A stretch of 14,765 nucleotides of DNA from Pseudomonadota bacterium (GCA_021826035.1 JAKBBE010000061.1:1-14765), one strand, 5' to 3'; shown: positions 1 through 7,488, counted from the first letter of the stretch. The notes: generated by a model from the letters alone, not told the origin. Numbers and translations: made by a program.

Positions 1-193
1 AGATGCCCCCGATCGCGCGCTTCAGATCCGAGAACCGGCGCGGGCCGTCGGCGAGCATGATGATGATCAGCACGCTCCACTTCTCCCCGACGCGGGCCAG
101 CACCTGGCTGATCTTCGGGCACTCGGTGCTCTGGGGACAGCCCTCCGTGCGCTGCGCGGCCTGCTGGGTTACGCCGGTTTCACTCTGTCGCAT
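1..193 (-). CDS. HxlR-family transcriptional regulator, 5' part only
   Basis: The gene starts at the ATG read leftward from 193 and runs off the left edge, so only the first 64 residues are visible. They contain two cysteines near the N-terminus (C19 and C25, the second in a Cys-Pro pair), followed by ISQVLARVGEKWSVLIIMML and then ADGPRRFSDLKRAIGGI, which is the characteristic start of the HxlR (MarR-like) winged-helix domain. In the Bacillus relatives YodB and HypR an N-terminal Cys-Pro cysteine senses quinones or disulfide stress; that is family knowledge. The gene is divergent from azoR across an 81-bp gap, so it probably represses azoR and perhaps itself, which is inference. The family call is solid; the effector is not shown by this sequence. 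Confidence 0.85.
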   Translation of the reverse strand, partial: MRQSETGVTQQAAQRTEGCPQSTECPKISQVLARVGEKWSVLIIIMLADGPRRFSDLKRAIGGI

Positions 194-274
194 GACTGTG
201 CCTTCTTGTGTTCGTGCCGCGCGGACTTACATACTTAGCCTTGGTACTGATTTTATACTATACCGAGGCCACCC
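194..274. promoter_or_regulatory. Divergent HxlR/azoR control region
   Basis: This 81-bp gap is distinctly AT-richer than its surroundings between about 222 and 264. It contains a -10-like TATACT (254-259), three (A/G)TACT boxes starting at about 231, 244 and 255, and an imperfect dyad GGTA-N14-TACC at 243-264. A Shine-Dalgarno GAGG (265-268) sits 6 bases before the azoR ATG. The dyad and the TACT boxes are where an HxlR dimer could bind, but I cannot define a convincing -35 for either direction. Confidence 0.45.
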
Positions 275-883
275 ATGAAGCTCCTGCACATCGACACCAG
301 CATTCTCGGCGAGAACTCCGTCAGCCGGCAATTGACCGCCGCCATCGTCGCGCGCCTGCAGGCCGTGCACGGGCCGCTTGAGATCCGCTACCTGGACCTC
401 GGTGCCGAGCCGCTCGCACACCTGTCCGGCGCGCACCTCGCCGCGGCCCAGGGGGCCACTCCGGAGTCGGCCGCGCTGGCGCTGGATCTGCAGCGCGGCG
501 GCGAAGCGCTCGAGACCTTCCTCGCTGCCGATATCATCGTCGTCGGCGCGCCGATGTACAACTTCACCGTGTCCTCGCAGCTCAAGGCGTGGATCGACCG
601 GGTCTGCGTGGCCGGCAAAACCTTCCGTTACGGCGACACCGGACCGCAGGGGCTCGCCGGCGGCAAGAAGGTCATCATCGCCTCCTCGCGCGGCGGGTTC
701 TACGGCCCGCAAACCCCGGCCGCCGCCCTCGAACACCAGGAAAGCTACCTGCGCGGCGTGTTCGCCTTCCTCGGGATCACGGCGGTGACCTTCGTGCGTG
801 CCGAGGGCGTTAACATCAGTCCCGATCAGCGTCAGGCCGCGATTACGGCCGCCACGGCCGAAGCGGCCCAGCTGGCCGCCTGA
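275..883 (+). CDS. azoR: FMN-dependent NADH-azoreductase / quinone reductase
   Basis: The 202-residue product has the length and flavodoxin-like layout of AzoR. This enzyme reduces azo compounds and quinones with NAD(P)H and a bound FMN in the cytoplasm; two-electron quinone reduction is probably the physiological role. Visible FMN-site motifs are the N-terminal phosphate loop (S9 to S17, SILGENSVS), MYNF at 94-97 and SRGG at 138-141, all at the spacing expected for E. coli AzoR. The ATG at 275 is preceded by GAGG at 6 bases. The gene is divergent from an HxlR regulator and lies 39 bp before a pirin-family gene on the same strand, so the two probably form an operon. In Bacillus the HxlR-type YodB controls an azoreductase, which fits this arrangement. 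Confidence 0.95.
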   Translation: MKLLHIDTSILGENSVSRQLTAAIVARLQAVHGPLEIRYLDLGAEPLAHLSGAHLAAAQGATPESAALALDLQRGGEALETFLAADIIVVGAPMYNFTVSSQLKAWIDRVCVAGKTFRYGDTGPQGLAGGKKVIIASSRGGFYGPQTPAAALEHQESYLRGVFAFLGITAVTFVRAEGVNISPDQRQAAITAATAEAAQLAA

Positions 884-922
884 GCCCAGATCGAGCGATA
901 TCACCCCGACCGGAGAGTGCCC

Positions 923-1789
923 ATGAATACTCTTGCCAGCCGCAGCGTTGAGCGCCTGGTGCGCGGCATGCCCACCTCGGACGGCGCCGGCGTCAAACTG
1001 ACGCGCGTGATCGGCCAGCCCCAGCTGGCCGATCTCGATCCGTTCCTGATGCTCGATGAGTTCGGCACCGACCATCCCGGGGACTACATCGCCGGTTTTC
1101 CGGATCATCCGCACCGCGGCTTCGAGACCGTGACCTACATGCTCGATGGGTGCATGCGCCACCGCGACAACCACGGGCACGAAGGGGTGCTCGTTCCCGG
1201 CAGCGTGCAGTGGATGACGGCCGGACGCGGCATCATCCACTCGGAGATGCCCGAGCAGCAGGAAGGACGCATGCGCGGCTTTCAGCTGTGGATCAACCTG
1301 CCGGCGCGCGAGAAGATGACCGCCCCGCGCTACCAGGAGTTCGATCCGCAGCGAATCCCCAGAGTCGAGACGGCCGCGGCGCGCGTGAAGGTGATCGCCG
1401 GAACGGTCGAGGGCGTGACCGGCCCGATCGCGCAACCGGCGACCGAGCCGACTTACCTCGACATCGAGCTCGTCCCGGGCGGGCAGTTCACCCATGCGCT
1501 GCCCGCCGGGCATGCGGCGTTCGTCTATGTCTACGAAGGCGCGGTCGCCATCGGTGCGGGCGAGACTGCCACTGAGGTCGACAGTCACGACCTGGCGGTC
1601 CTCAGCGACACCGGCGCGGTGCGCATCGAGGCACGCGCCGGTTCGGGCACGGCGCACGCCCCGGCGCGGCTGATCCTCGTGGCCGGCAAGCCGCTGCGCG
1701 AGCCGGTGGCCAAGTACGGCCCGTTCGTCATGAACACCCGCGAGGAGCTGATGCAGGCCTTCCAGGACTTCCAGAGCGGGCGGTTCTGA
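923..1789 (+). CDS. Pirin-family bicupin protein
   Basis: The 288-residue product has the typical length of bacterial pirins, which are two-domain cupins; some oxidise quercetin, while others bind regulators or enzymes. The N-terminal cupin keeps all expected metal ligands: H62 and H64 in DHPHRGFETVTY, and H106 and E108 in GRGIIHSEMP. The C-terminal pirin domain covers roughly residues 170-285. A GTG start at 917 is possible, but ATG 923 is preferred because GGAGAG (912-917) lies 5 bases before it. It follows azoR after 39 bp with no visible terminator, so the two are probably co-transcribed, suggesting a shared role with aromatic or quinone-like compounds. A strong stem-loop follows its stop codon. 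The substrate cannot be told from the sequence. Confidence 0.93.
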   Translation: MNTLASRSVERLVRGMPTSDGAGVKLTRVIGQPQLADLDPFLMLDEFGTDHPGDYIAGFPDHPHRGFETVTYMLDGCMRHRDNHGHEGVLVPGSVQWMTAGRGIIHSEMPEQQEGRMRGFQLWINLPAREKMTAPRYQEFDPQRIPRVETAAARVKVIAGTVEGVTGPIAQPATEPTYLDIELVPGGQFTHALPAGHAAFVYVYEGAVAIGAGETATEVDSHDLAVLSDTGAVRIEARAGSGTAHAPARLILVAGKPLREPVAKYGPFVMNTREELMQAFQDFQSGRF

Positions 1790-1795
1790 TCCCGT

Positions 1796-1819
1796 GGCGC
1801 GCCGCTTCGGCGGCGCGCC
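1796..1819 (+). terminator. Perfect 10-bp stem-loop with TTCG tetraloop after the pirin gene
   Basis: The arm GGCGCGCCGC (1796-1805) and its exact complement (1810-1819) enclose TTCG (1806-1809), so the RNA would carry the exceptionally stable C(UUCG)G loop. It begins 7 bases after the pirin stop codon. No run of T follows, so it is either a non-canonical terminator or a 3'-end stabilising hairpin for the azoR-pirin message. Confidence 0.6.
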
Positions 1820-1854
1820 TGCGATCCTCGCGGCTCGGGCACCGGTTCGCGTCC

Positions 1855-1866
1855 TATACTGGGGCG
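1855..1866 (+). promoter_or_regulatory. -10-like box next to the lysR start (possible leaderless mRNA)
   Basis: TATACT (1855-1860) is followed by only six bases before the lysR ATG at 1867. A transcript from this -10 would begin at or within a base or two of the start codon. There is no proper Shine-Dalgarno sequence (only GGGG two bases before ATG) and no clear -35. Confidence 0.4.
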
Positions 1867-2760
1867 ATGAACCTGCACCATCTGGCCATCTTCGCCACGG
1901 TCGCCGCCACCGGCAGCCTCACCGCCTCGGCGCGCAAGCTGCACGTCTCCCAACCGGCGCTGTCGCGCGAATTGAAGGCCTTCGAGCAGCGGCTGGGCGT
2001 GACGCTGTTCGAGCGCCACGCCAAGGGCATGCGTCTGACGCAAGCCGGCGAAGTCCTCAATCGCTATGCGGTGCGGCTGTTCGAACTGGAGCGCACCGCC
2101 GAGGCCGCGATGCAGGAGATCGCCGGAGCGCTGCGCGGCCGGCTGACCCTCGGGGCGAGCAACACCATCGGCACCTACGTGTTGCCGCCGCTGCTGGCGG
2201 CGTTCCGCCGGCAGCGGCCGCGGGTCGAGATCTCGCTGTTCGTCGGCAACACCGAGCAGGTCTCCCAGGGCGTGGACGACATGCGCTTCATGCTCGGGTT
2301 CATCGAAGGGCCGCTGCACCTGCAGGGTCTGCGCAGTAGCGTTTTCCAGCACGATGAAATCATGCCCGTCGCCGCCCCGGATCACCCGCTGTTCGCTCGT
2401 CAGACGCTCGAGCCTGCGGATCTCGCCGGGGAGGCGCTGCTGATGCGCGAACACGGCTCCGGGACCCGCGAGCTGATCGCTGCGGCCCTGCAGCGCCAGA
2501 ACATCACCCCGGGGGAGACGATGGAATTCGGCAACACCGAGGCGCTCAAGCGCGCTGCGGTTCACGGCGGCGGCATCGCCTGGCTGCCGCGCATCTGCAT
2601 GCTCAACGAACTCGCCGACGGCAGCCTGCGCACGCTACCGGTGCGCGCACTGACCATCACCCGCCCGCTGATGATGGTGCAGCGCGAGAGCGCGCATCTC
2701 GAGCCGGCGGCCGAGGCCTTCGTGCGCCTGCTGCAGCACCCGATCGACACGGCGGTTTAA
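1867..2760 (+). CDS. LysR-family transcriptional regulator
   Basis: The 297-residue product has the standard LysR length and architecture. The N-terminal winged helix-turn-helix (about residues 1-60; recognition region SLTASARKLHVSQPALSREL at 17-36) is followed by a linker helix and a periplasmic-binding-protein-like effector domain from about residue 90 to 290, beginning GRLTLGASNTIGTYVLPPLL. The start is the only sensible ATG, although it lacks a good ribosome site and may be leaderless. It lies downstream of azoR and pirin on the same strand, separated from them by a strong stem-loop, so it is probably its own transcription unit. Its stop codon overlaps that of the convergent kinase gene. 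The effector and target genes are unknown. Confidence 0.93.
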   Translation: MNLHHLAIFATVAATGSLTASARKLHVSQPALSRELKAFEQRLGVTLFERHAKGMRLTQAGEVLNRYAVRLFELERTAEAAMQEIAGALRGRLTLGASNTIGTYVLPPLLAAFRRQRPRVEISLFVGNTEQVSQGVDDMRFMLGFIEGPLHLQGLRSSVFQHDEIMPVAAPDHPLFARQTLEPADLAGEALLMREHGSGTRELIAAALQRQNITPGETMEFGNTEALKRAAVHGGGIAWLPRICMLNELADGSLRTLPVRALTITRPLMMVQRESAHLEPAAEAFVRLLQHPIDTAV

Positions 2761-4391
2761 GGGCGCTCGGCACCGCGGGACTCCGCACCGAGCAGGTCGA
2801 GGATCTTCTCGATCGATTGCGGGTCGGTGGATTCGACCTCGATGGACGCAAGCCCCTCATCCGCAGCCGCCCACTCGAGCTGCTGCCGTTGCCACTCGAG
2901 CACCGCGGTGTCGGCCTCCGAGGGGTCATCTCCCTGCGCGGGGCGCGCCCGCAAGCGCTCCTGCAGCACCGACAGCGGCGCGGTACAGCGGACCCAATAG
3001 GTCGACGTCTGCGCGCGTGCGCCCAGTTCCCCGAAGCATCGCCGCTGCGCACGGCGCAGGAACGTCGCATCCACGATCACGGTGTAGCCTCCGAGGAGCG
3101 CATCGTAGGCTTCCCGCGCCAACTCCTCGTACACCCGTTCGCTCACGTCGGCGGCATATAGCCCCGTGGCGAGTCCCGAGCCGGACGGCTGAAGCGGCTC
3201 GAGGCCGGCCAGGCGCTTGCGCTCGACGTCCGAGCGCAAATGCACCGCATCGAGGCGCTCGGTGAGCTGCCGGGCGATCCACGTCTTGCCGGAACCGGAC
3301 AGTCCGCTCATCAGCACCAGGCGCGGCTGGCGCACCGCCAGCGCCGCGGCGGCGTGGGCCACCAGCCGCTCAAACTCCGCGCGCAGCACCGAGCGTCCCG
3401 TCTCCGCACGCGTGGCCGCCGACAGCGCCGCGACCTTGCCGCGGACCAGCGCCCGGTGCGCCTCGTACAGGCGCAGCACCCGGCACGCGTGATAGTCGCC
3501 GCAGCGCTGCAGATACGAGGTCAGAAACGCGTGCGCATGTCGCCGATAGCCGCGCGCCGTCAGATCGCTGGTGAGAAACGCGATCTCATCGGCGACGTCG
3601 ATCCAGCGAAATGCCGGCTCGTACTCCAAACAGTCGAACGGCACGAGGCGCCCCTCGCGCACGATGAGGTTGCGGCTGTGCAGGTCGCCGTGGCACTCGC
3701 GCACCCGCCCGCTCGCCCGACGCAGCGCCATCGCCGGACTCGCCTCTGCCAGGCGCTGCTCGAGCGCGACCTGCAGAGACGACACGCTCTCCCGCCGCCC
3801 GAACACCTCGGCGGCCGTGGCACACTCGCGCAGGTTCTCCGCCAGCACCGTGCGCACGTGCTCCGGCCGGCCCCAGGGGCTCTCCTGCGTGACCGACGGG
3901 AGCGTGGCATGAATGTCCGCCAGGCTCCGGCCGAAGGTCTCGAGCACCTCGAGCGGCAGACGACCCTCCGCGAGGCGCTGATCGAGCTCGTCCGCCGCAT
4001 CGAATCGCTGCATCCGCACCGCGTACTCGAGCACCGGGTGCGCATCGGTCGAACCGCTTCGCATGCGCAGGTGCCTGCCGGCCGCGACGATGTGACACAC
4101 CTCGAGATACAGCTCCGGGGCGAAGCGGCGATTGAGACGCAACTCCTCCTCGCACAGCCACCGGCGATACTCGAGCATGCGCTGATCGACGAACGCATAG
4201 CGCACCGGGCGTTTGATTTTGTAGGCGAACGCACCAGCGAGCAGCACCCAGGAGATGGGGGTCTCGATCACCGCGACCCCCTCGACCGGATGGGGATAGG
4301 CGTGCGGGCTCAGCAGCCCACTCAACTCCTCCGGCAGCAATTCGCCAGCGCCCTCGGCAAGCACTCGATGGGATACCCGTGCGGCTGTCAT
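2757..4391 (-). CDS. Fused aminoglycoside-phosphotransferase-like / P-loop kinase protein
   Basis: The 544-residue product joins two kinase-like domains. The N-terminal half (about 20-330) has the phosphotransferase fold of the COG2187 type, with the catalytic loop HGDLHSRN at 234-241 (D236, N241) and the metal-binding region FDCLEYEPAFRWIDVADE with D253. The C-terminal half (about 355-535) is a small P-loop kinase of the COG0645 type, with Walker A GLSGSGKT at 363-370 and a DATFLRR segment at 441-447. This fusion is widespread and functionally poorly defined; from memory, the DosR-regulon gene Rv2004c of M. tuberculosis is a relative. The start was placed at ATG 4391, with AAGGA nine bases upstream; the open frame extends further upstream without a recognisable domain. 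Substrates are unknown, and drug resistance should not be assumed. Confidence 0.88.
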   Translation of the reverse strand: MTAARVSHRVLAEGAGELLPEELSGLLSPHAYPHPVEGVAVIETPISWVLLAGAFAYKIKRPVRYAFVDQRMLEYRRWLCEEELRLNRRFAPELYLEVCHIVAAGRHLRMRSGSTDAHPVLEYAVRMQRFDAADELDQRLAEGRLPLEVLETFGRSLADIHATLPSVTQESPWGRPEHVRTVLAENLRECATAAEVFGRRESVSSLQVALEQRLAEASPAMALRRASGRVRECHGDLHSRNLIVREGRLVPFDCLEYEPAFRWIDVADEIAFLTSDLTARGYRRHAHAFLTSYLQRCGDYHACRVLRLYEAHRALVRGKVAALSAATRAETGRSVLRAEFERLVAHAAAALAVRQPRLVLMSGLSGSGKTWIARQLTERLDAVHLRSDVERKRLAGLEPLQPSGSGLATGLYAADVSERVYEELAREAYDALLGGYTVIVDATFLRRAQRRCFGELGARAQTSTYWVRCTAPLSVLQERLRARPAQGDDPSEADTAVLEWQRQQLEWAAADEGLASIEVESTDPQSIEKILDLLGAESRGAERP

Positions 4392-4831
4392 GGGTCCACG
4401 TCCTTCGTTGCGGATACGGTGCGGATCAACGCAGACCGCGGCGCCGGGGGCGCGCGCGACCCGTCCTGCGCCGCGACGTCCCAGATCGTTGCGGACGTTG
4501 GGCTCGAATTGCACGGCACGCTCGCGCCCGAAGGCGGGCGGCGGGTGCTCTCCCGGAGAGCCTCGCCAAGACCGCGACGCTCTGCGTCCGGCCCCCGGGC
4601 GAGCGCGCCACTCGCATCGTCCCTGAGGGATCCTCTGAGCGCCCCGGCGGACCGCGGGGACGGGCCCCCTGGGAGGCCACCGATGGCCATCGGCAACCCG
4701 GGCACCGGCACATCCGTCTCGGACCTCGTGGCGCGACCGCCGTCAGCGCGCAGGGCCTGATCGACCACGGCGTGCCGCTCTCCAGGCGCAGAGGCCGCCT
4801 CACCCCCCGTTCGGGTCACGATCCGTGCGCC
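4392..4831. other. 440-bp gap without a supported gene; several small stem-loops
   Basis: I see no gene I can defend between the kinase start and the stop of the small secreted protein. The stretch holds two adjacent stem-loops: CGCCCG-AAGG-CGGGCG at 4525-4540 and GCTCTC-CCG-GAGAGC at 4547-4561. It also holds a perfect 14-bp palindrome CCGATGGCCATCGG at 4680-4693. They could belong to a structured leader of the kinase gene or be chance in very GC-rich DNA. A 143-codon minus-strand frame (4388-4819) has a composition unlike its neighbours and was not accepted. Confidence 0.5.
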
Positions 4832-5446
4832 CTACTGCGGCGGCGAGTCACCGCGTGCCCGGGTTCGCGCCTCCATCTGCTGCCGATGTTCGGCGCGGAT
4901 GTGTTCGCGTTCCTGAGCCGTACGTGCTGCCCCCAGCTGCGCCTGATAGTGGGCGACTTCCTGGGGCGTCATCCTCGAATAGCCGTAGATTTGCTCCCGT
5001 TCCTGCTGGCGCACTCGCTCCTGGGCCCGAATCTGCGCCTCGCTCGGCGCCGCTCCGAGGTGCTCATGACGTGCCGCGGCGCGCTGCTGCATCAGATGCT
5101 GATGCTCCATGCGGTACTGAACACGTTCCTGTTCCGTCGCCAGCGAGCGCAGATGCTCCTCGTACTGCGTCCGCTCGGCGCTGCTCATCAGATTTGCGCC
5201 GTAGATGCGGTCCCGGTCCTGCTCGCGCTTGAGGTCTCGGCTGTACAGACGCTCCAGCCGCCGCTCGTGCACCCGAGCCTGCTCCTGGGTCGCCCACCGG
5301 CTCGGCTGCTGCAGCCGCGTCGCGCTGCCGAGGGGGCTGCGCGCCGGCGCCCCCGCGCCACGGCCTGCGTTCTGCGCGAACACCGTCGACGAAGACATGA
5401 GTGTTGCGAACAAGAAGGCCACCGGAGTGGATGTCGATCGGTTCAT
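4832..5446 (-). CDS. Small secreted Gln/Arg/Glu-rich repeat protein
   Basis: The 204-residue product begins with a clear Sec signal peptide (hydrophobic stretch 8-24, likely cleavage after VFA at about residue 24). The start at ATG 5446 is fixed by GAGGAG six bases upstream; the frame is open further upstream, but that part lacks sense. The mature protein is dominated by Q, R, E, A and H, is predicted to be helical, and contains two copies of one motif exactly 72 residues apart (about 74-122 and 146-194). The pattern is RxQxRxxIYGxxxM, then ER/EV, Y, TxQER, RxEHxxxM, R. Similar motifs occur in uncharacterised proteobacterial envelope proteins, as far as I recall. It lies downstream of the aspartic protease gene on the same strand (106-bp gap), so shared transcription is possible. 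No enzyme motif is visible; a binding or scaffold role in the periplasm is a guess. Confidence 0.8.
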   Translation of the reverse strand: MNRSTSTPVAFLFATLMSSSTVFAQNAGRGAGAPARSPLGSATRLQQPSRWATQEQARVHERRLERLYSRDLKREQDRDRIYGANLMSSAERTQYEEHLRSLATEQERVQYRMEHQHLMQQRAAARHEHLGAAPSEAQIRAQERVRQQEREQIYGYSRMTPQEVAHYQAQLGAARTAQEREHIRAEHRQQMEARTRARGDSPPQ

Positions 5447-5552
5447 CAGAGTCTCCTCGGAAGGCCGCTGGCCACCGATGCACTCTCGCAAACCGACCCG
5501 TCGGAATGCATTCGCACAAGCCCCTAGGTAAATCCCCTCCCCTCCGTGGCGA
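5447..5552. promoter_or_regulatory. Gap between protease and repeat-protein genes, with palindrome and C/G-rich dyad
   Basis: Reading in the gene direction (minus strand), the end of the protease gene overlaps an imperfect C-rich/G-rich dyad (about 5530-5570) that could weakly terminate transcription. A perfect 10-bp palindrome GAATGCATTC lies at 5504-5513. The ribosome site GAGGAG is at about 5453-5458. No convincing -35/-10 pair was found. Confidence 0.3.
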
Positions 5553-7391
5553 TCAGGGGGTGGGTAGGGGCAGCAAATGCATGTGCGCGAACAGCCGCGT
5601 GACGTCCGGATCGACCTTCGTCGCCGCCGCCAGGTCGGTGCGACCGGCGGTGAGTTGCTGCGCGCGCAACTCCGCGAGCCCGCGCCCATAGAGCGCTGCG
5701 GCCAGTTGCGGCTGCCTGCTCAAGGCCTGATCGTAACTCGCAATCGCCCGCCGCAGCTCCCCGAGGCGCAGGTACACCAGCGCCAGATCCTCGAACACCC
5801 CCGCGTTCTGCGGCAACCGCCCGACCGCCCGCTCACAATCGCGCAGCGCCCGGTGCAGTTGCAGATTGCCTTCGGCTCGAATCCAACAGCGCGTATTCCA
5901 GCCGAGCGGCAGGAGCGCATCTCGGCGGTGGTAGTAGATCCACAGATCGATCGCCCGCAGCGCATCGGAATACCGGCCGATACGCGCGTATAAATCGGCG
6001 ACCTGCAGGCGCTGGATCGACGCATCCGGCGCCAGAAGCGAGGCAATATTGATGTCCGCCGTCGCCTGCCGGCGGGCGCTCGCCGGTGCGTGTCCCCAGG
6101 AGAGCAGCAGCTGCGCGCGGGCCAGATGCGCCGGGTAAAAATTCGCGCGCGCGCGGATCGCCGCATTGAAATCCTTCAGCGCGAGCGCCGGTTGTCCGTG
6201 CGCCCAATAGACTCGGCCGCGCCGCAACCGATAATGGACGTTCTGAGGCTCCAGGGCGCAGGCGCGATTCAGATCCACGAGCGCCCGTCGGTACTGCCCT
6301 TCGGCCGCAAGCGCCATGCCGCGGCGCATCGAGCGGCTGGCGGCGTGCGAGGCGTCCTGGCGATGCACCGGTGCGCCGCCAGGACGCGAGGACATCGGCA
6401 CACCCGGACCGGCCTCCACCGGCGCCCCTCCGCTCTGTTCAATCAGGTACCGATGGCCCAGATCGAAGACCGGCCCGCCGTTGTACGTGAAGTACATCAT
6501 GTGACGGCGCTTGGAGATGATGATGCGATGTGACAGGAAGAAATCCGCGCCCAGCACCATGCCGATATGCAGACCCGGCAGCCGGAAATTACTGAGCAAC
6601 ACCGCGGTGTGCTCAATTTTTTCATCCCCGATCTGCACCTGCGCCACCGGCACCACCCAGGAGCGCTGCCAGCGCCGACCTACGCCGGTGAACGGCCCGG
6701 CGGCTCGCACCCCCGGCGCGGAGACCGAAATGCCAACCCGGCGCGCCGCGCGCAGCGCCAGCATCGAGCGGGGCGAGCCGCTGTCGAACAACACCCGGAT
6801 CCGCTGGCCATTGACTCGGGCGTGGCCGATCAGAAACGGCCGCCGCGCACTGATCGGGCGCAGCTTGACCGCTCCCACACTCGCTCCGCGCGCCCAGTAC
6901 GCCAGTGGGATGTGGCCACAATGCTTGGCGATGACGAAGCGCATCTGGCCGTCGCCGAAGTTGTACTCCACGTCGGCCAGATGCAGGATGGTGCCGCCGA
7001 GCAGCCCGACGGCGCCGGATTGAAAGTCATTGCCACCGACCAGAAACTGGGCGTTGTGGAAGGGAACGTTCAGAAACGTGAAGACGCGCACCGAAGTGAC
7101 GTACGCCTCGATGCTGCCGTTGAATCCATTCAGCTGCACCCTCCTTCCGGGGGCGTCATCGGACAGTCCGTACTCCGAGCGCGCCTGCGGTGTCAGCATG
7201 CTCCAGAAGGCGCCGGTGTCGATGATGAAGCGGGCTTTGCGCCCATTGATCGCGGCCGACACCATCGGCCTGAGATCCCTGAAGGTGACCGGAACCGCCG
7301 GCAGCCGTTCGATCCGACAACCGCCTGCTGCCGCCGACCCGATGCCCAGCGCCGCGAGCGCCAAAGCGAACGCCCATCCCCGGTACCGCAT
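5553..7391 (-). CDS. Secreted two-lobe retropepsin-like aspartic protease with C-terminal TPR repeats
   Basis: The 612-residue product starts with a signal peptide (hydrophobic 6-22; Ala/Gly-rich cleavage region before C25, a poor lipobox at best). Two aspartic protease-like domains follow. Lobe 1 (about 38-155) has the active-site triad in FIIDTGAFWS (D58-T-G) and the later AVGLLGG. Lobe 2 (about 178-300) has VLFDSGSPRS (D203-S-G) and the hydrophobic-Gly element GMVLGADFF at 277-285. After a linker rich in Gly, Pro and Ser (about 319-350), TPR-like helical repeats run from about 352 to 600 (for example AEGQYRRALVDLNRACALEP and LRLGELRRAIASYDQAL). Retropepsins normally pair two chains; here both aspartates are in one chain. 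The ATG at 7391 has GAGG very close upstream (3 bases). It lies 97 bp after the TonB receptor gene and is probably co-expressed with it. The substrate is unknown. Confidence 0.85.
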   Translation of the reverse strand: MRYRGWAFALALAALGIGSAAAGGCRIERLPAVPVTFRDLRPMVSAAINGRKARFIIDTGAFWSMLTPQARSEYGLSDDAPGRRVQLNGFNGSIEAYVTSVRVFTFLNVPFHNAQFLVGGNDFQSGAVGLLGGTILHLADVEYNFGDGQMRFVIAKHCGHIPLAYWARGASVGAVKLRPISARRPFLIGHARVNGQRIRVLFDSGSPRSMLALRAARRVGISVSAPGVRAAGPFTGVGRRWQRSWVVPVAQVQIGDEKIEHTAVLLSNFRLPGLHIGMVLGADFFLSHRIIISKRRHMMYFTYNGGPVFDLGHRYLIEQSGGAPVEAGPGVPMSSRPGGAPVHRQDASHAASRSMRRGMALAAEGQYRRALVDLNRACALEPQNVHYRLRRGRVYWAHGQPALALKDFNAAIRARANFYPAHLARAQLLLSWGHAPASARRQATADINIASLLAPDASIQRLQVADLYARIGRYSDALRAIDLWIYYHRRDALLPLGWNTRCWIRAEGNLQLHRALRDCERAVGRLPQNAGVFEDLALVYLRLGELRRAIASYDQALSRQPQLAAALYGRGLAELRAQQLTAGRTDLAAATKVDPDVTRLFAHMHLLPLPTP

Positions 7392-7422
7392 GCCCCTCGT
7401 CCGTCTGCTTCCGTCCGCACCC

Positions 7423-7442
7423 GGTTGACTCTGCAGTCAGCC
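7423..7442. repeat. Inverted repeat between receptor and protease genes
   Basis: GGTTGACT (7423-7430) and AGTCAGCC (7435-7442) form an 8-bp stem with one G-T pair around a CTGC loop. It lies between the receptor stop and the protease start, 32 bp upstream of the latter. It lacks a T-run, so an operator or a processing hairpin is more likely than a terminator. Confidence 0.4.
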
Positions 7443-7488
7443 TACCCGAAGCCGGCAACCGCCTGCAACCGAAGCGCGGCCGATCAGG

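Noticed and set aside
227..1657. Long minus-strand frame opposite azoR and pirin
   Set aside because: It is antisense to two well-recognised genes, is rich in Arg/Gly/His without a domain, and is open because of the strong GC bias at third positions.
3240..4760. Long plus-strand frame opposite the kinase fusion
   Set aside because: No domain is recognisable and it covers a clear minus-strand gene with Walker A and HGD motifs.
4388..4819. 143-codon minus-strand frame whose stop overlaps the kinase start as ATGA
   Set aside because: The overlap is attractive, but the start is GTG without a good ribosome site, the product is low-complexity Pro/Ala/Arg/Gly/Ser, and second codon positions are as GC-rich as in spurious frames. 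A homology hit would revive it.
4379..5527. Plus-strand frame opposite the small secreted protein
   Set aside because: It overlaps a gene with a signal peptide and strong ribosome site on the other strand, and has no domain of its own.
5540..5580. G-quadruplex in the G-rich tract near the protease stop
   Set aside because: Only three clear G-runs are adjacent (GGGGG-T-GGG-TA-GGGG); a fourth is missing.
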